Source: a virus
IMG/VR virus record: IMGVR_UViG_3300025889_000002
Span: 16,573-80,572 of that record
Length of the DNA: 64,000 nucleotides
Strand: one strand, 5' to 3'
Under the pieces are notes generated by a model, which had not been told where the DNA came from, did not search any database, and worked only from the letters and a program-made list of their open reading frames with translations. Each line of letters starts with the position of its first letter. Within the stretch, counting starts at the first letter, position 1. Position numbers and translations under genes: made by a program. Shown piece by piece: positions 16,766 through 22,991 of the stretch.

Positions 16766-16883
16766 TGCTGCGGCGGGTCAGGATTTGAACCTGAGACTGA
16801 CCCGCCTTCGATCCACTAGGGCCATCGACGCAGCGCTCTATCCTACAGGGCTTGGCTCCCTTCTGAGCTACGCCGCCGCAGCA
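16766..16883 (-). tRNA. tRNA-like element, class I-like, degenerate or with insertions (copy A)
   Basis: Read on the minus strand the ends TGCTGCGGCGG and CCGCCGCAGCA are perfectly complementary (11 bp). Inside are a D-arm signature GTAGCTCAG...GGATAGAGC and a canonical T-arm TCAGG-TTCAAAT-CCTGA. The rest is too long (118 nt): an AGGG/CCCT mini-hairpin lies in the D loop, and no clean 5-bp anticodon arm with U33 can be drawn; the pieces resemble tRNA-Arg. It fills the space between i-spanin stop and o-spanin ribosome site, opposite to the operon. Possibly a decayed tRNA or a structural mimic. Confidence 0.45.
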
Positions 16884-16895
16884 AGGAGAAACTAG

Positions 16896-17165
16896 ATGAA
16901 ACGCATCGCCATCGCAAGCCTGTTGTTGCTTTCCGCCTGCAATCACCCGCAGCCTGGAATTGAGATACGTGAAATCCCGGTTGTCGTACCATCCCCTTGC
17001 TTGGCCAAAGACGACATCCCACCCGAACCAGCCCAAGTAGGCGACCAGCTAACCGGCAATGCCGCGTCAGACCTGCTTATCGTGGCGGCGTCTGCGCTGG
17101 AATTGCGGGCGGCGGTTATCACGATGAGAAGCGCGCTTTTGGCTTGTGCGGAGGGTGAGGGTTAG
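16896..17165 (+). CDS. Rz1-like outer-membrane spanin lipoprotein (copy A)
   Basis: An 89-residue lipoprotein: basic MKR, hydrophobic stretch and lipobox LLSAC with Cys15 as lipidation site; then a Pro-containing segment and a helical C-terminus (AASALELRAAVITMRSALL). With the upstream Rz-like protein it would bridge the envelope and fuse membranes at the end of lysis. AAGGAG ribosome site abuts the tRNA-like element. Its stop overlaps the convergent gene 17162-17395. Homologue 56574-56843. Confidence 0.7.
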   Translation: MKRIAIASLLLLSACNHPQPGIEIREIPVVVPSPCLAKDDIPPEPAQVGDQLTGNAASDLLIVAASALELRAAVITMRSALLACAEGEG

Positions 17166-17395
17166 CTGTTCCTGTAGGCGCTATATGCGTCCGCAACATC
17201 GGCAAGAGCGTTGGCGTGGAACCCTTCGTCAATGGCACTGTAATGTTCAGCGCGTTTGCGAAGGTCGGCCACGACAATAGCGATAGCGGCGTCTGCGTCA
17301 GGCAGCCAGCAATCAACCATCTCAGCCACGTCTGTTTCAGACAAGCTTGGGAAGTTCCGGCGGATCATCGCCTTCGCCACTTCATCCCTAAGCAT
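17162..17395 (-). CDS. Accessory protein with IDEGxHANA motif (copy A)
   Basis: A 77-residue protein, last gene of the leftward operon. Start ATG 17395 follows AAGGAG; an upstream in-frame start lacks one. The segment AEHYSAIDEGFHANALADVADA reappears as AVYYTEIDEGYHANAVSDAADA in the rightward gene 32857-33150, so this is a small phage-borne family. Helical, no known domain. Confidence 0.55.
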   Translation of the reverse strand: MLRDEVAKAMIRRNFPSLSETDVAEMVDCWLPDADAAIAIVVADLRKRAEHYSAIDEGFHANALADVADAYSAYRNS

Positions 17396-17418
17396 ACCAC
17401 ACTCCTTCCCCTGCGCCG

Positions 17419-17739
17419 TCATCCGGCATTCTCGGTTAGTATGCCAGAGGGTTTGGGCGCATGAACCGCGCTTTCGTCCTTCGGATCGAGCCCTTCGGTC
17501 TCGCCGGTTCCCGCTTCAATCGCTTGCGCGAGTATCCGGCTCAGCTCGGGGTCTGGCTTAGGCGGGTGGCACCATTCGCAAGGGCGGATGCATAAACAAG
17601 AACCCTCGCCTTCATCGTAGGTGTCGCATTGCCAATCCCACGAGCATCCGTAGATAAAGCCTTCGCCGTGGCAATTCGCGCAATCGCTTTCATCAAAATC
17701 CCAGTAGGGGTCATCCCCCCGCTCAATACCAATCGGCAT
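17419..17739 (-). CDS. Cys-rich zinc-binding-like accessory protein (copy A)
   Basis: A 106-residue protein from ATG 17739 (GGAG 7 nt upstream). Contains CANCHGEGF, CSWDWQC and CLCIRPCEWC, at least four Cys pairs in DnaJ-like CxxCxG spacing, so probably a zinc-binding fold. Copy B carries a homologue at 58859-59164 with the same DTYDEGEG core and a different C-terminus. Function unknown; overlaps the upstream gene by 17 nt. Confidence 0.6.
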   Translation of the reverse strand: MPIGIERGDDPYWDFDESDCANCHGEGFIYGCSWDWQCDTYDEGEGSCLCIRPCEWCHPPKPDPELSRILAQAIEAGTGETEGLDPKDESAVHAPKPSGILTENAG

Positions 17740-18037
17740 CGGTCTGCTCCATAAAACCAAGGGGGTAATTTTCTGGCAAGGGCATCCAAATGGCACCGCG
17801 CAGAAAATCATCGCCCAGAGGAAAGGCGTCTTCGCCATCAAGCGGACCATCGTCGCTCATCATCGCAAGGGATGACGAGCAGCCATCATCGCAGACTATG
17901 ACAACCTTTTGCCCTGGTTGCGGCGGGTCGATTTCCCAAGACGCCCACGCGTCAGGGATTGAAGCCTTTGGTGGAGACGGCACGGCTCCATCGCGAAGCG
18001 ACGAAAGCCCGCCCGGACGCACATCATCCTTATCCAT
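17723..18037 (-). CDS. DUF551-like accessory protein (copy A)
   Basis: A 104-residue protein. ASWEIDPPQPGQKVVIV and the later GAIWMPLPENYPL fit the DUF551 pattern (short beta strands, PxxG turn, terminal W-x-P-L-P). Start ATG 18037 has GGGAGG upstream and ATGA overlap with the preceding gene. A second DUF551-like gene is at 22413-22661. Family function unknown. Confidence 0.55.
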   Translation of the reverse strand: MDKDDVRPGGLSSLRDGAVPSPPKASIPDAWASWEIDPPQPGQKVVIVCDDGCSSSLAMMSDDGPLDGEDAFPLGDDFLRGAIWMPLPENYPLGFMEQTDADWY

Positions 18038-18189
18038 CACACCCTCCCTCCGTTAAGCGCATCCAGAGCGGCTTTAAGCAAAGACCTGCGGGGTGTTTCC
18101 ATGGGCAATATCCGCCCGGTGTAGCGATGACCTCCGCCGAATGCGTGGGGATCGCGATTAGTGCGGGTAAGGCGTTCTATGCGGCTCAC
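18037..18189 (-). CDS. RILPME-family microprotein (copy A, first member)
   Basis: A 50-residue basic protein starting at GTG 18189 (GTGA overlap with the upstream stop). The core FGGGHRYTGRILPME is shared with the 46-residue product at 19578-19718 and the 47-residue product at 57355-57498. No Cys, no membrane segment. Function unknown, but the family occurs twice in one operon and once in the other phage. Confidence 0.55.
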   Translation of the reverse strand: MSRIERLTRTNRDPHAFGGGHRYTGRILPMETPRRSLLKAALDALNGGRV

Positions 18190-18491
18190 TTTGCGGCTCC
18201 TTTCAGGGATCGGATGGCTTGGGCAACATCGTTGCAAGCCTCATTGTAGATGTCGGGCCGCATGTCTCCAGCAGACGCAGAGGCATCAACGTAGTGCTGC
18301 GCATAGCGTTCGCCTTCAGCAGACTCCGCCGCCCGCTCGTATGCCTCTCGCACCTGTTCCTCCAACCGAGTGTTACGGGCTTCGAGTGCGGCGATGTGGT
18401 CGCGGGCAGCAAGGAACGTGCACTCAGGGCGACCGCACTTGCAATCGAGCAAGACAAGCATGTCCTGCGTCTGCTGTGCTAGATCACTCAC
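18186..18491 (-). CDS. Coiled-coil accessory protein (copy A)
   Basis: A 101-residue protein from GTG 18491, GTGA-overlapping the upstream stop. An N-terminal CKCGRPEC pair may bind metal; residues 35-65 form a coiled coil (ALEARNTRLEEQVREAYERAAE). Unknown function. Its end overlaps the next gene by GTGA, as through most of this operon. Confidence 0.5.
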   Translation of the reverse strand: MSDLAQQTQDMLVLLDCKCGRPECTFLAARDHIAALEARNTRLEEQVREAYERAAESAEGERYAQHYVDASASAGDMRPDIYNEACNDVAQAIRSLKGAAK

Positions 18492-19093
18492 TGGCCTGAT
18501 CCTTCGTTGAGTAGGTTGTCGATGCGAGTGATAGCCTCCCATGCGATTGCATCGTTCATTTCATGCCCACCGCCGGGGTCGCCTTCGCAAACCGCACAGC
18601 CACGACAATTGTTGCTTATGCGCTCCAGATACTCCCTCACTGTCATGAACCCTTCCCGCTCTCGCGTGGGGGCGGATAGGGCGGCGCAAGAGGGGCATGG
18701 CAGACCTAAATCAGACGGCAGCATGGTGCGGTGGCCAACGGGTGGATCGACTGCATAAACTCGAGCGGCTTCACGCGCCGCTGCCACCTTGTCGGCTTCG
18801 GTTTCGCAGGCGTCCTTATCCCAAGCCAGTTTTGCCAAAAGGCCCGTTGCCGCCTCGACGTTTGCCACCCAGTCGGCAAACTCATCCCGATAGCGGTCGT
18901 CGTCCCATTCATACGGCCCGCGCCCTTCCAGCAGCCAGCGATGCCCGTTGAGCGCGCGTTTAATGTGGCCAAGTGCGATTGCCACAATGTAGCGATCACG
19001 GTCGAGCAGATGGCGCATGTCTTCCAACCCCGCCGCGCTCGGCTCGGTCTTGGCGGATTTCAGCATTTCTCCTGCTTTGTTACCATCGGTCAT
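18488..19093 (-). CDS. Conserved accessory protein, MRHLLDRDRY family (copy A)
   Basis: A 201-residue protein. The core (LDRDRYIVAIALGHIK, HRWLLEGRGPYEWDDD, PPVGHRTMLPSDLGLPCPSC) is nearly identical to copy B 59694-60374, while both ends differ, so it has a stable centre with shuffled tails. A C-x2-C after the core plus later Cys residues may bind zinc in copy A. AGGAA ribosome site upstream of ATG 19093. Function unknown. Confidence 0.6.
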   Translation of the reverse strand: MTDGNKAGEMLKSAKTEPSAAGLEDMRHLLDRDRYIVAIALGHIKRALNGHRWLLEGRGPYEWDDDRYRDEFADWVANVEAATGLLAKLAWDKDACETEADKVAAAREAARVYAVDPPVGHRTMLPSDLGLPCPSCAALSAPTREREGFMTVREYLERISNNCRGCAVCEGDPGGGHEMNDAIAWEAITRIDNLLNEGSGQ

Positions 19094-19578
19094 GTGTTAT
19101 TTCCTCGTCTGGCGAGACTAACGGCACGGTGACGCAAATTCTTGCATGCCTTGCATCTCTTATATCCCGTCTTTTTGTTTATATATGTATTCTCTGGCGT
19201 GTACTCGTGGCCCCGTCCACAATGGGTCATCCCCTGAGTGGCCATCTTCCTAGAAATGCCACTGTTGCCCCTCTGAATGTTCACAATGTGGGTAACGGGC
19301 TCAAGGTGTTCTGGATTGCAACACGCCCGATTGCGGCACAAGTGGTCAACTACTAAGTCTGTAGGAACCCGCCCCTTAGTAAGATGGTAGGCAAATCGGT
19401 GAGACGATACCCGACCGAGCGGCTTGAAGTTGAATGACCCATAGCACTTAGGATTTAGATAGCCTTTCCACATCCAGCATTGGTCGCGCGTTCCGCGGTC
19501 TATTTTTGACCAAAACCTATCCTTCACTTTTTGCGAGATCGCTTCTGGGTCTGGGATGGGTTTGATTTTAATAGGCAT
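19090..19578 (-). CDS. HNH endonuclease (free-standing)
   Basis: A 162-residue HNH endonuclease: CWMWKGYLNPKCYGSF, SSHRFAYHL, then the HNH core VVDHLCRNRACCNPEHLEPV, and a CxxGH...CxxC zinc pair near the C-terminus (HCGRGHEY, CKACKN). Start ATG 19578 overlaps the upstream stop (TGATG). Absent from copy B at the matching place. Probably a homing endonuclease that moved into the operon. Confidence 0.8.
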   Translation of the reverse strand: MPIKIKPIPDPEAISQKVKDRFWSKIDRGTRDQCWMWKGYLNPKCYGSFNFKPLGRVSSHRFAYHLTKGRVPTDLVVDHLCRNRACCNPEHLEPVTHIVNIQRGNSGISRKMATQGMTHCGRGHEYTPENTYINKKTGYKRCKACKNLRHRAVSLARRGNNT

Positions 19579-19718
19579 CACCTCGATCCTTTAAATATCC
19601 GCGCAAACAGTCCGGGCCTCTCCATGGGCAGGATGCGCGCGTTGTAGTGGTAGCCGCCGCCAAAGTTCTGGCGGGGTGCGAACCTGTGGCTGCGTTCGTA
19701 TGTGTGCGAGCGGGTCAT
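19578..19718 (-). CDS. RILPME-family microprotein (copy A, second member)
   Basis: A 46-residue product starting MTRSHTYERSHRF, with FGGGYHYNARILPMERPG core and basic C-terminus. Of about 136 nt compared, only three differ from the copy B gene at 57355-57498, far above the average similarity of this operon. ATGA/TGATG overlaps on both sides show it is a genuine operon member. Confidence 0.65.
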   Translation of the reverse strand: MTRSHTYERSHRFAPRQNFGGGYHYNARILPMERPGLFARIFKGSR

Positions 19719-20050
19719 GATGCGCCTCGGGCTTTGGCGATGGCGGCGCGGGCGCGTCGCTCACACTGTCCCTTGATCGTGAATCCGCCATGCTCGCGCA
19801 GGCATTCCTCCAGCGCTTCCAGTAATTCCGGTGCGGCTGCGATTAGGCGAGCGTTTGCCTCCCAAGGATCCGTCCCGGCTTCACGATGCTTGGCCAGCGT
19901 GATTGCATCCCTCGCTTCCGGATCAGAGGCTTGGCAGATGATGCCTCCACGGAATTGCCCCTGCTCGGTGACAGGTGCGCGGACACAACCCCAATCGTCA
20001 TACTCATCGGGTCGGTAAGCCCACGGTCCCGGCGTGTGGTTCGTTCCCAT
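19715..20050 (-). CDS. HTPGPW-type phage protein (copy A)
   Basis: A 111-residue protein starting MGTNHTPGPWAY and carrying ANARLIAAAPELLEALEE, the two signatures of a widespread small phage family of unknown function. ATG 20050 has GGGAG 8 nt upstream. A different member is encoded in copy B at 60730-61131. Confidence 0.65.
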   Translation of the reverse strand: MGTNHTPGPWAYRPDEYDDWGCVRAPVTEQGQFRGGIICQASDPEARDAITLAKHREAGTDPWEANARLIAAAPELLEALEECLREHGGFTIKGQCERRARAAIAKARGAS

Positions 20051-20051
20051 C

Positions 20052-20240
20052 TCAAACACTCCCTGCCATTGATTGTGCGTCGTCTATGGATATGCCCTGC
20101 GCTGCCAGCGATCGCACAAGTGCGGCAAAGGCGTCTGCATGTCGCTGCTCGACCTCGGGATATTCGCCTGTGCCGTCTGCTGCCATTTCCACGGCCAGGT
20201 TGGCGTCCTTCATTTCGAGATAGGCTTCCTTGATGGTCAT
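20052..20240 (-). CDS. Small helical accessory protein (copy A)
   Basis: A 62-residue acidic helical protein. The last ten residues (DDAQSMAGSV) and the DNA after them match the end of the copy B gene 57895-58083, whose other 52 residues are different. AAGGAAG ribosome site. Function unknown. Confidence 0.5.
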   Translation of the reverse strand: MTIKEAYLEMKDANLAVEMAADGTGEYPEVEQRHADAFAALVRSLAAQGISIDDAQSMAGSV

Positions 20241-20608
20241 GGCTGCTTCCTTTTGGCGAGGATGGCGCGAAGGCCAGCCAATGCATTGGCTTGTTGATCG
20301 ATGAGGCTGCGGAGATTGCCTTTGGCGTCCCGCATCTCTGCGTTGGACAGGGCGTCATACGCCGCAGGGAAAAGTCGTACCGCCTCCATCGCCTCATCCA
20401 GTTGAGCACGTAGGTCTGCTATCTCTGCCGTGAGGGGGCGGGCGGCTTCGGTGCGGTGGCGGGCAAAGGCTTTGACGATGGGAAAGTGGTCACCTTGTCC
20501 CAGCCGAATTTCTTTGGCCTGCCAGTCTTGGCCACCGGCTTCCAAAAGACGAACTGCACCATTCCGATCAGCCTGCGTCACCTCCGGCACGTCCTTGGTC
20601 CTATCCAT
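20237..20608 (-). CDS. Accessory protein with MDRTKDVPEV start (copy A)
   Basis: A 123-residue protein. ATG 20608 is preceded by CAGGAGAAACCC, a leader also kept in copy B. The MDRTKDVPEV start and the LTAEIADLRAQLDEAMEA coiled coil are shared with copy B 58411-58866; the remainder is unrelated, another mosaic gene. Function unknown. Confidence 0.5.
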   Translation of the reverse strand: MDRTKDVPEVTQADRNGAVRLLEAGGQDWQAKEIRLGQGDHFPIVKAFARHRTEAARPLTAEIADLRAQLDEAMEAVRLFPAAYDALSNAEMRDAKGNLRSLIDQQANALAGLRAILAKRKQP

Positions 20609-21026
20609 GGGTTTCTCCTGTGGGGGTTTCGGTGTGTTCTTTTCGAATTTCGCGCTCACGGATAAAAATCCGGTCTAGGGTATCATGCGGAACCAGCTCA
20701 ATCACCGCTCTACGGAAGGCGTCTGCATCTTGAATATCGTGCATCCGCTGATTGATAAGCGTGAGACGCTTCTGGATGCTCTGATGCTTTAAACCCAACG
20801 CCTCGACAGACCGCTTATCCCCCTCAGCTTTCGCTCCCATCAATTCATTCTGAATGCGGACAAGCTCGGTTACCAATTGCCGTCTCTCGCTAAGGCATTC
20901 ATCCTTGGAATAGTTCGCAGCCGACTGAATTAGGTCATCTTCAGCGACGAAACCCGCCTGAGCCACGGGAGCAACAACAGTTCGGCGCGCCCTACGCTGA
21001 AGGCTGCGTGATGTGCCTTTATACAT
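20601..21026 (-). CDS. Helical accessory protein (copy A)
   Basis: A 141-residue protein starting MYKGTSRSLQRRARRT (basic N-terminus) followed by long helices with heptad character (RRQLVTELVRIQNELMGAK). No known domain recognised; no counterpart in the visible part of copy B. Confidence 0.5.
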   Translation of the reverse strand: MYKGTSRSLQRRARRTVVAPVAQAGFVAEDDLIQSAANYSKDECLSERRQLVTELVRIQNELMGAKAEGDKRSVEALGLKHQSIQKRLTLINQRMHDIQDADAFRRAVIELVPHDTLDRIFIREREIRKEHTETPTGETHG

Positions 21027-21027
21027 A

Positions 21028-21327
21028 TCAGGCCTCCATCCAATTCCGCCTGCGCGGATCAACGCCGTGATAAGCACGCATAGCCGCAGCATGGTGTTCC
21101 GCGTCGAAAACGTCCTGACGTTCGATCATCTCCCGCAGTTCCGCGTCGTCTCCCGTGTCGATTGCAGCCTGTGCTTCATCCATCCACTGTTGGCGGGTGA
21201 AGAGAGGGTAATCGGCCTTGGGGAGGTCGCCTGAGAGGATGGCGTAAGCACGCTCGCGGTGCGGCAAGCTGCGGGCCGTCTGGTTGTAGGCGGTTAGGGC
21301 GCGGGTGAGCGGGGTTACGGCGTTCAT
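21028..21327 (-). CDS. Accessory protein, MNA..LTRALT family (copy A)
   Basis: A 99-residue protein. Its start (MNAVTPLTRALTAYNQ) and its last residues (DPRRRNWMEA) match copy B 60371-60733 (MNAPSNLTRALTSYNQ, DPQKQHWMKE); the centre is different. Start overlaps the upstream stop as ATGA. Function unknown. Confidence 0.5.
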   Translation of the reverse strand: MNAVTPLTRALTAYNQTARSLPHRERAYAILSGDLPKADYPLFTRQQWMDEAQAAIDTGDDAELREMIERQDVFDAEHHAAAMRAYHGVDPRRRNWMEA

Positions 21328-21653
21328 GCCAGACCTCCGCGCGGGCATTCCCAGTCGCATTCTTCGGATCCTGCCTTTGAGCAGTAACCGTCCGGCATCA
21401 TCCCACAGTCGAAGTTATTCCGGCAATGCTCCCACGTCTCGCCGCAGCAATCGCAAAGACCATCATCATCCTCTGGTCCGCAATGATATTCGGCAACCGC
21501 TTCAGCGTCCGGATAGCCACACTGGCGGCATTCGTCGGGAAGGTGAGCGCCATCTTCCAGCCACTCCGATCGAGCGATAAGACCGCCGCAGGAAGGGCAC
21601 CAATGTCCATCCTCGTTGACAGACCAGCAAGCCACTTCGTCATCCAACGTCAT
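21324..21653 (-). CDS. Cys-rich multi-zinc-ribbon protein (copy A)
   Basis: A 109-residue acidic protein with pairs CPSCGG, CRQCGY, CDCCGE and further Cys/His residues, consistent with three zinc ribbons. No catalytic motif. Not present in copy B. Overlaps both neighbours by ATGA-type junctions. Confidence 0.55.
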   Translation of the reverse strand: MTLDDEVACWSVNEDGHWCPSCGGLIARSEWLEDGAHLPDECRQCGYPDAEAVAEYHCGPEDDDGLCDCCGETWEHCRNNFDCGMMPDGYCSKAGSEECDWECPRGGLA

Positions 21654-21844
21654 GCGCCTTGCTCCAGCGCGAGATCCGCGTCTTCTACCGCCTCGGCAGC
21701 CTTGCGAAGGTGATCCTGCGCGCAGATGGATGAGTCCAGAACTGCATCAATCAGTTCATAAGCCTGCTTGAGGCGGCTGTCGTACCAATCGGTGGATTGG
21801 CTCTGCACCCCACCCTCGGCGCGTTCGATCTTGGAGGGGGTCAT
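21650..21844 (-). CDS. Small protein with MTPSKIERAEGG leader (copy A)
   Basis: A 64-residue helical acidic protein. The first 12 residues and their DNA are identical in type to the start of the copy B HTPGPW protein at 61131, after which the two products are unrelated, so a common start segment has been joined to different bodies. Function unknown. Confidence 0.5.
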   Translation of the reverse strand: MTPSKIERAEGGVQSQSTDWYDSRLKQAYELIDAVLDSSICAQDHLRKAAEAVEDADLALEQGA

Positions 21845-22062
21845 TTCCAGCTCTCCACCTGATCGCAAAGCGGGCAGAACCCATCAGCAGCGGGTGTTGA
21901 AAAAGCCTTCCGGTCCGCCTCTGTTGCGGTGCGCACCCTTGTGATGCGGTATATCCCGCCAGCCAAGCGCGGCTCGCCATCTTTGTAGATGAATGCGGCG
22001 CAATGGTTCGGCAGGTTCGCGGAGAGGATCATTGCCTCATATCCGCTGTCTTGCTCAGCCAT
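21841..22062 (-). CDS. First gene of leftward accessory operon (copy A)
   Basis: A 73-residue protein starting MAEQDSGYEAMILS, ending in FCPLCDQVESWK with a CxxC pair. ATG 22062 has GGGAG upstream. Nearest gene to the divergent control region, so probably the first expressed gene leftward. Function unknown. Confidence 0.55.
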   Translation of the reverse strand: MAEQDSGYEAMILSANLPNHCAAFIYKDGEPRLAGGIYRITRVRTATEADRKAFSTPAADGFCPLCDQVESWK

Positions 22063-22201
22063 CGGTGAAACTCCCACCCGACAGATCTGCGGGATGCAGT
22101 CCTTCGTCGGTGTGGGGCCTTTCTGTACGACTTTAGCACCCATGTCAACAACAGAATGTGCGATTATCGAAAATAAATGTCTTGCACGGGGTGCGATTAT
22201 C
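22063..22201. promoter_or_regulatory. Divergent control region with paired operators (copy A)
   Basis: Two copies of GTGCGATTATC lie at 22158-22168 and 22191-22201, 33 bp apart (about three helical turns), next to the HTH gene start. A consensus -35 TTGACA on the minus strand (22143-22148) with TACAGA 15 nt later may drive the leftward operon. The rightward promoter is less clear; the second repeat touches the HTH start codon, so autorepression is plausible. Confidence 0.55.
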
Positions 22202-22420
22202 ATGCAGAAGCTGGTTATGGAAAATGCAAAATCATATGCGAGCCGGGTGATTGATGCACTTGGGGGCACAACCAGCGTGGCGAAGGAAATAGATTCGCCA
22301 AAGTCTACAGTTCATAGCTGGAGGGTCAACGGTATTCCGTCTTCCAGGCTATCTCACCTCAAGCTGCTTGCGTGGTCAAAACGCATCGACTTGCCCGAAC
22401 AGGATATTGGCAATGAGTGA
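22202..22420 (+). CDS. Cro/CI-like HTH regulator (copy A)
   Basis: A 72-residue protein. Residues 15-40 (VIDALGGTTSVAKEIDSPKSTVHSW context) form a helix-turn-helix of the YdaS/Cro kind. It sits between divergent promoters and next to repeated operator-like sites, so it probably represses the leftward and its own promoter. ATG 22202 has no ribosome site and may be leaderless; an alternative ATG is at 22217. Different from the copy B regulator. Confidence 0.65.
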   Translation: MQKLVMENAKSYASRVIDALGGTTSVAKEIDSPKSTVHSWRVNGIPSSRLSHLKLLAWSKRIDLPEQDIGNE

Positions 22421-22661
22421 ATGGCAAGACATTTCGACTGCGCCGAAGGATGGGACGTGGATACTGGTAGCGGGCACCGTTTGGGCCGGCGAAGTCGCCG
22501 GCATTGCAAGAAACGCAAAGCCTGAAGTGAGTATAGCGAACTACACAGGCGGCAACAGCGATTATCCCGGCGATTGGTGGAATGAGGCTGGTGGAGATTA
22601 TTACGCTTGCTGGTGCCAACCCACCCACTGGCAGCCCCTTCCCACCCCTCCCGAACAGTAA
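22413..22661 (+). CDS. DUF551-like protein
   Basis: An 82-residue protein: EWQDISTAPKDGTWILV at the start, then W-rich middle and QPTHWQPLPTPPE end, a classic DUF551 signature. It overlaps the regulator gene by 8 nt. Found on many phages; function unknown. Confidence 0.7.
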   Translation: MSEWQDISTAPKDGTWILVAGTVWAGEVAGIARNAKPEVSIANYTGGNSDYPGDWWNEAGGDYYACWCQPTHWQPLPTPPEQ

Positions 22662-22668
22662 GGAACGC

Positions 22669-22812
22669 ATGATGGAATACTACGAACACAAGCCGGTTGA
22701 ATACCCAAACCTACCCATCGGACTTCGCATCCTGTCATGGGCTATCGGCGCTGCAATAGGCACTGCGCTTTATCTGGTGGCCTATCACCTTGCACAGGTT
22801 CTTGCGGCATGA
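22669..22812 (+). CDS. Small single-span membrane protein
   Basis: A 47-residue protein with AAGGAA ribosome site and a transmembrane segment near the C-terminus (IGAAIGTALYLVAYHLA). ATGA overlap with the next gene. Function unknown. Confidence 0.5.
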   Translation: MMEYYEHKPVEYPNLPIGLRILSWAIGAAIGTALYLVAYHLAQVLAA

Positions 22813-22991
22813 CCCCCGACTACCGCGACCGCTACTTGCAATCCAGGATCCAGTTAGCCGACACCAAGGCTGCTCTTGGAAATGTGACCCACGCACTCCT
22901 ACTCGCCTGCAAAGCTTTGGAGAGCGAGGGCCACGATGTCAGCCACCTTAGAACAGCCGCAACAGAGACTGAAGGATTACGCTATGAATAG
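22809..22991 (+). CDS. Small early protein upstream of HNH gene (copy A)
   Basis: A 60-residue helical protein. It occupies the place of copy B 63458-63670, with a weakly similar ending (EGHDVSHLRT against GEDVGHLQAF). In B the matching gene overlaps the exonuclease directly; here an HNH gene lies between. Function unknown. Confidence 0.5.
   Translation: MTPDYRDRYLQSRIQLADTKAALGNVTHALLLACKALESEGHDVSHLRTAATETEGLRYE

Noticed and set aside
16766-16883. Amber-suppressor tRNA reading the TAG in the methyltransferase gene
   Set aside because: A CTA triplet is central in a TCGAT/ATCGA hairpin loop of the A element, but the base before it is C not U33, the arm is 11-loop and non-canonical, and only one in-frame TAG was noticed. 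Too weak to claim.
17162-22062. Toxin-antitoxin or named defence system in the accessory operon
   Set aside because: Several Cys-rich and small paired genes invited this, but no toxin, nuclease (apart from the HNH) or NTPase motif supports it.
22202-22420. Evidence for a normal temperate phage
   Set aside because: A repressor-like gene and divergent promoters exist, but no integrase, excisionase, att repeats or plasmid maintenance genes are visible in more than one full genome length. Lifestyle left open.
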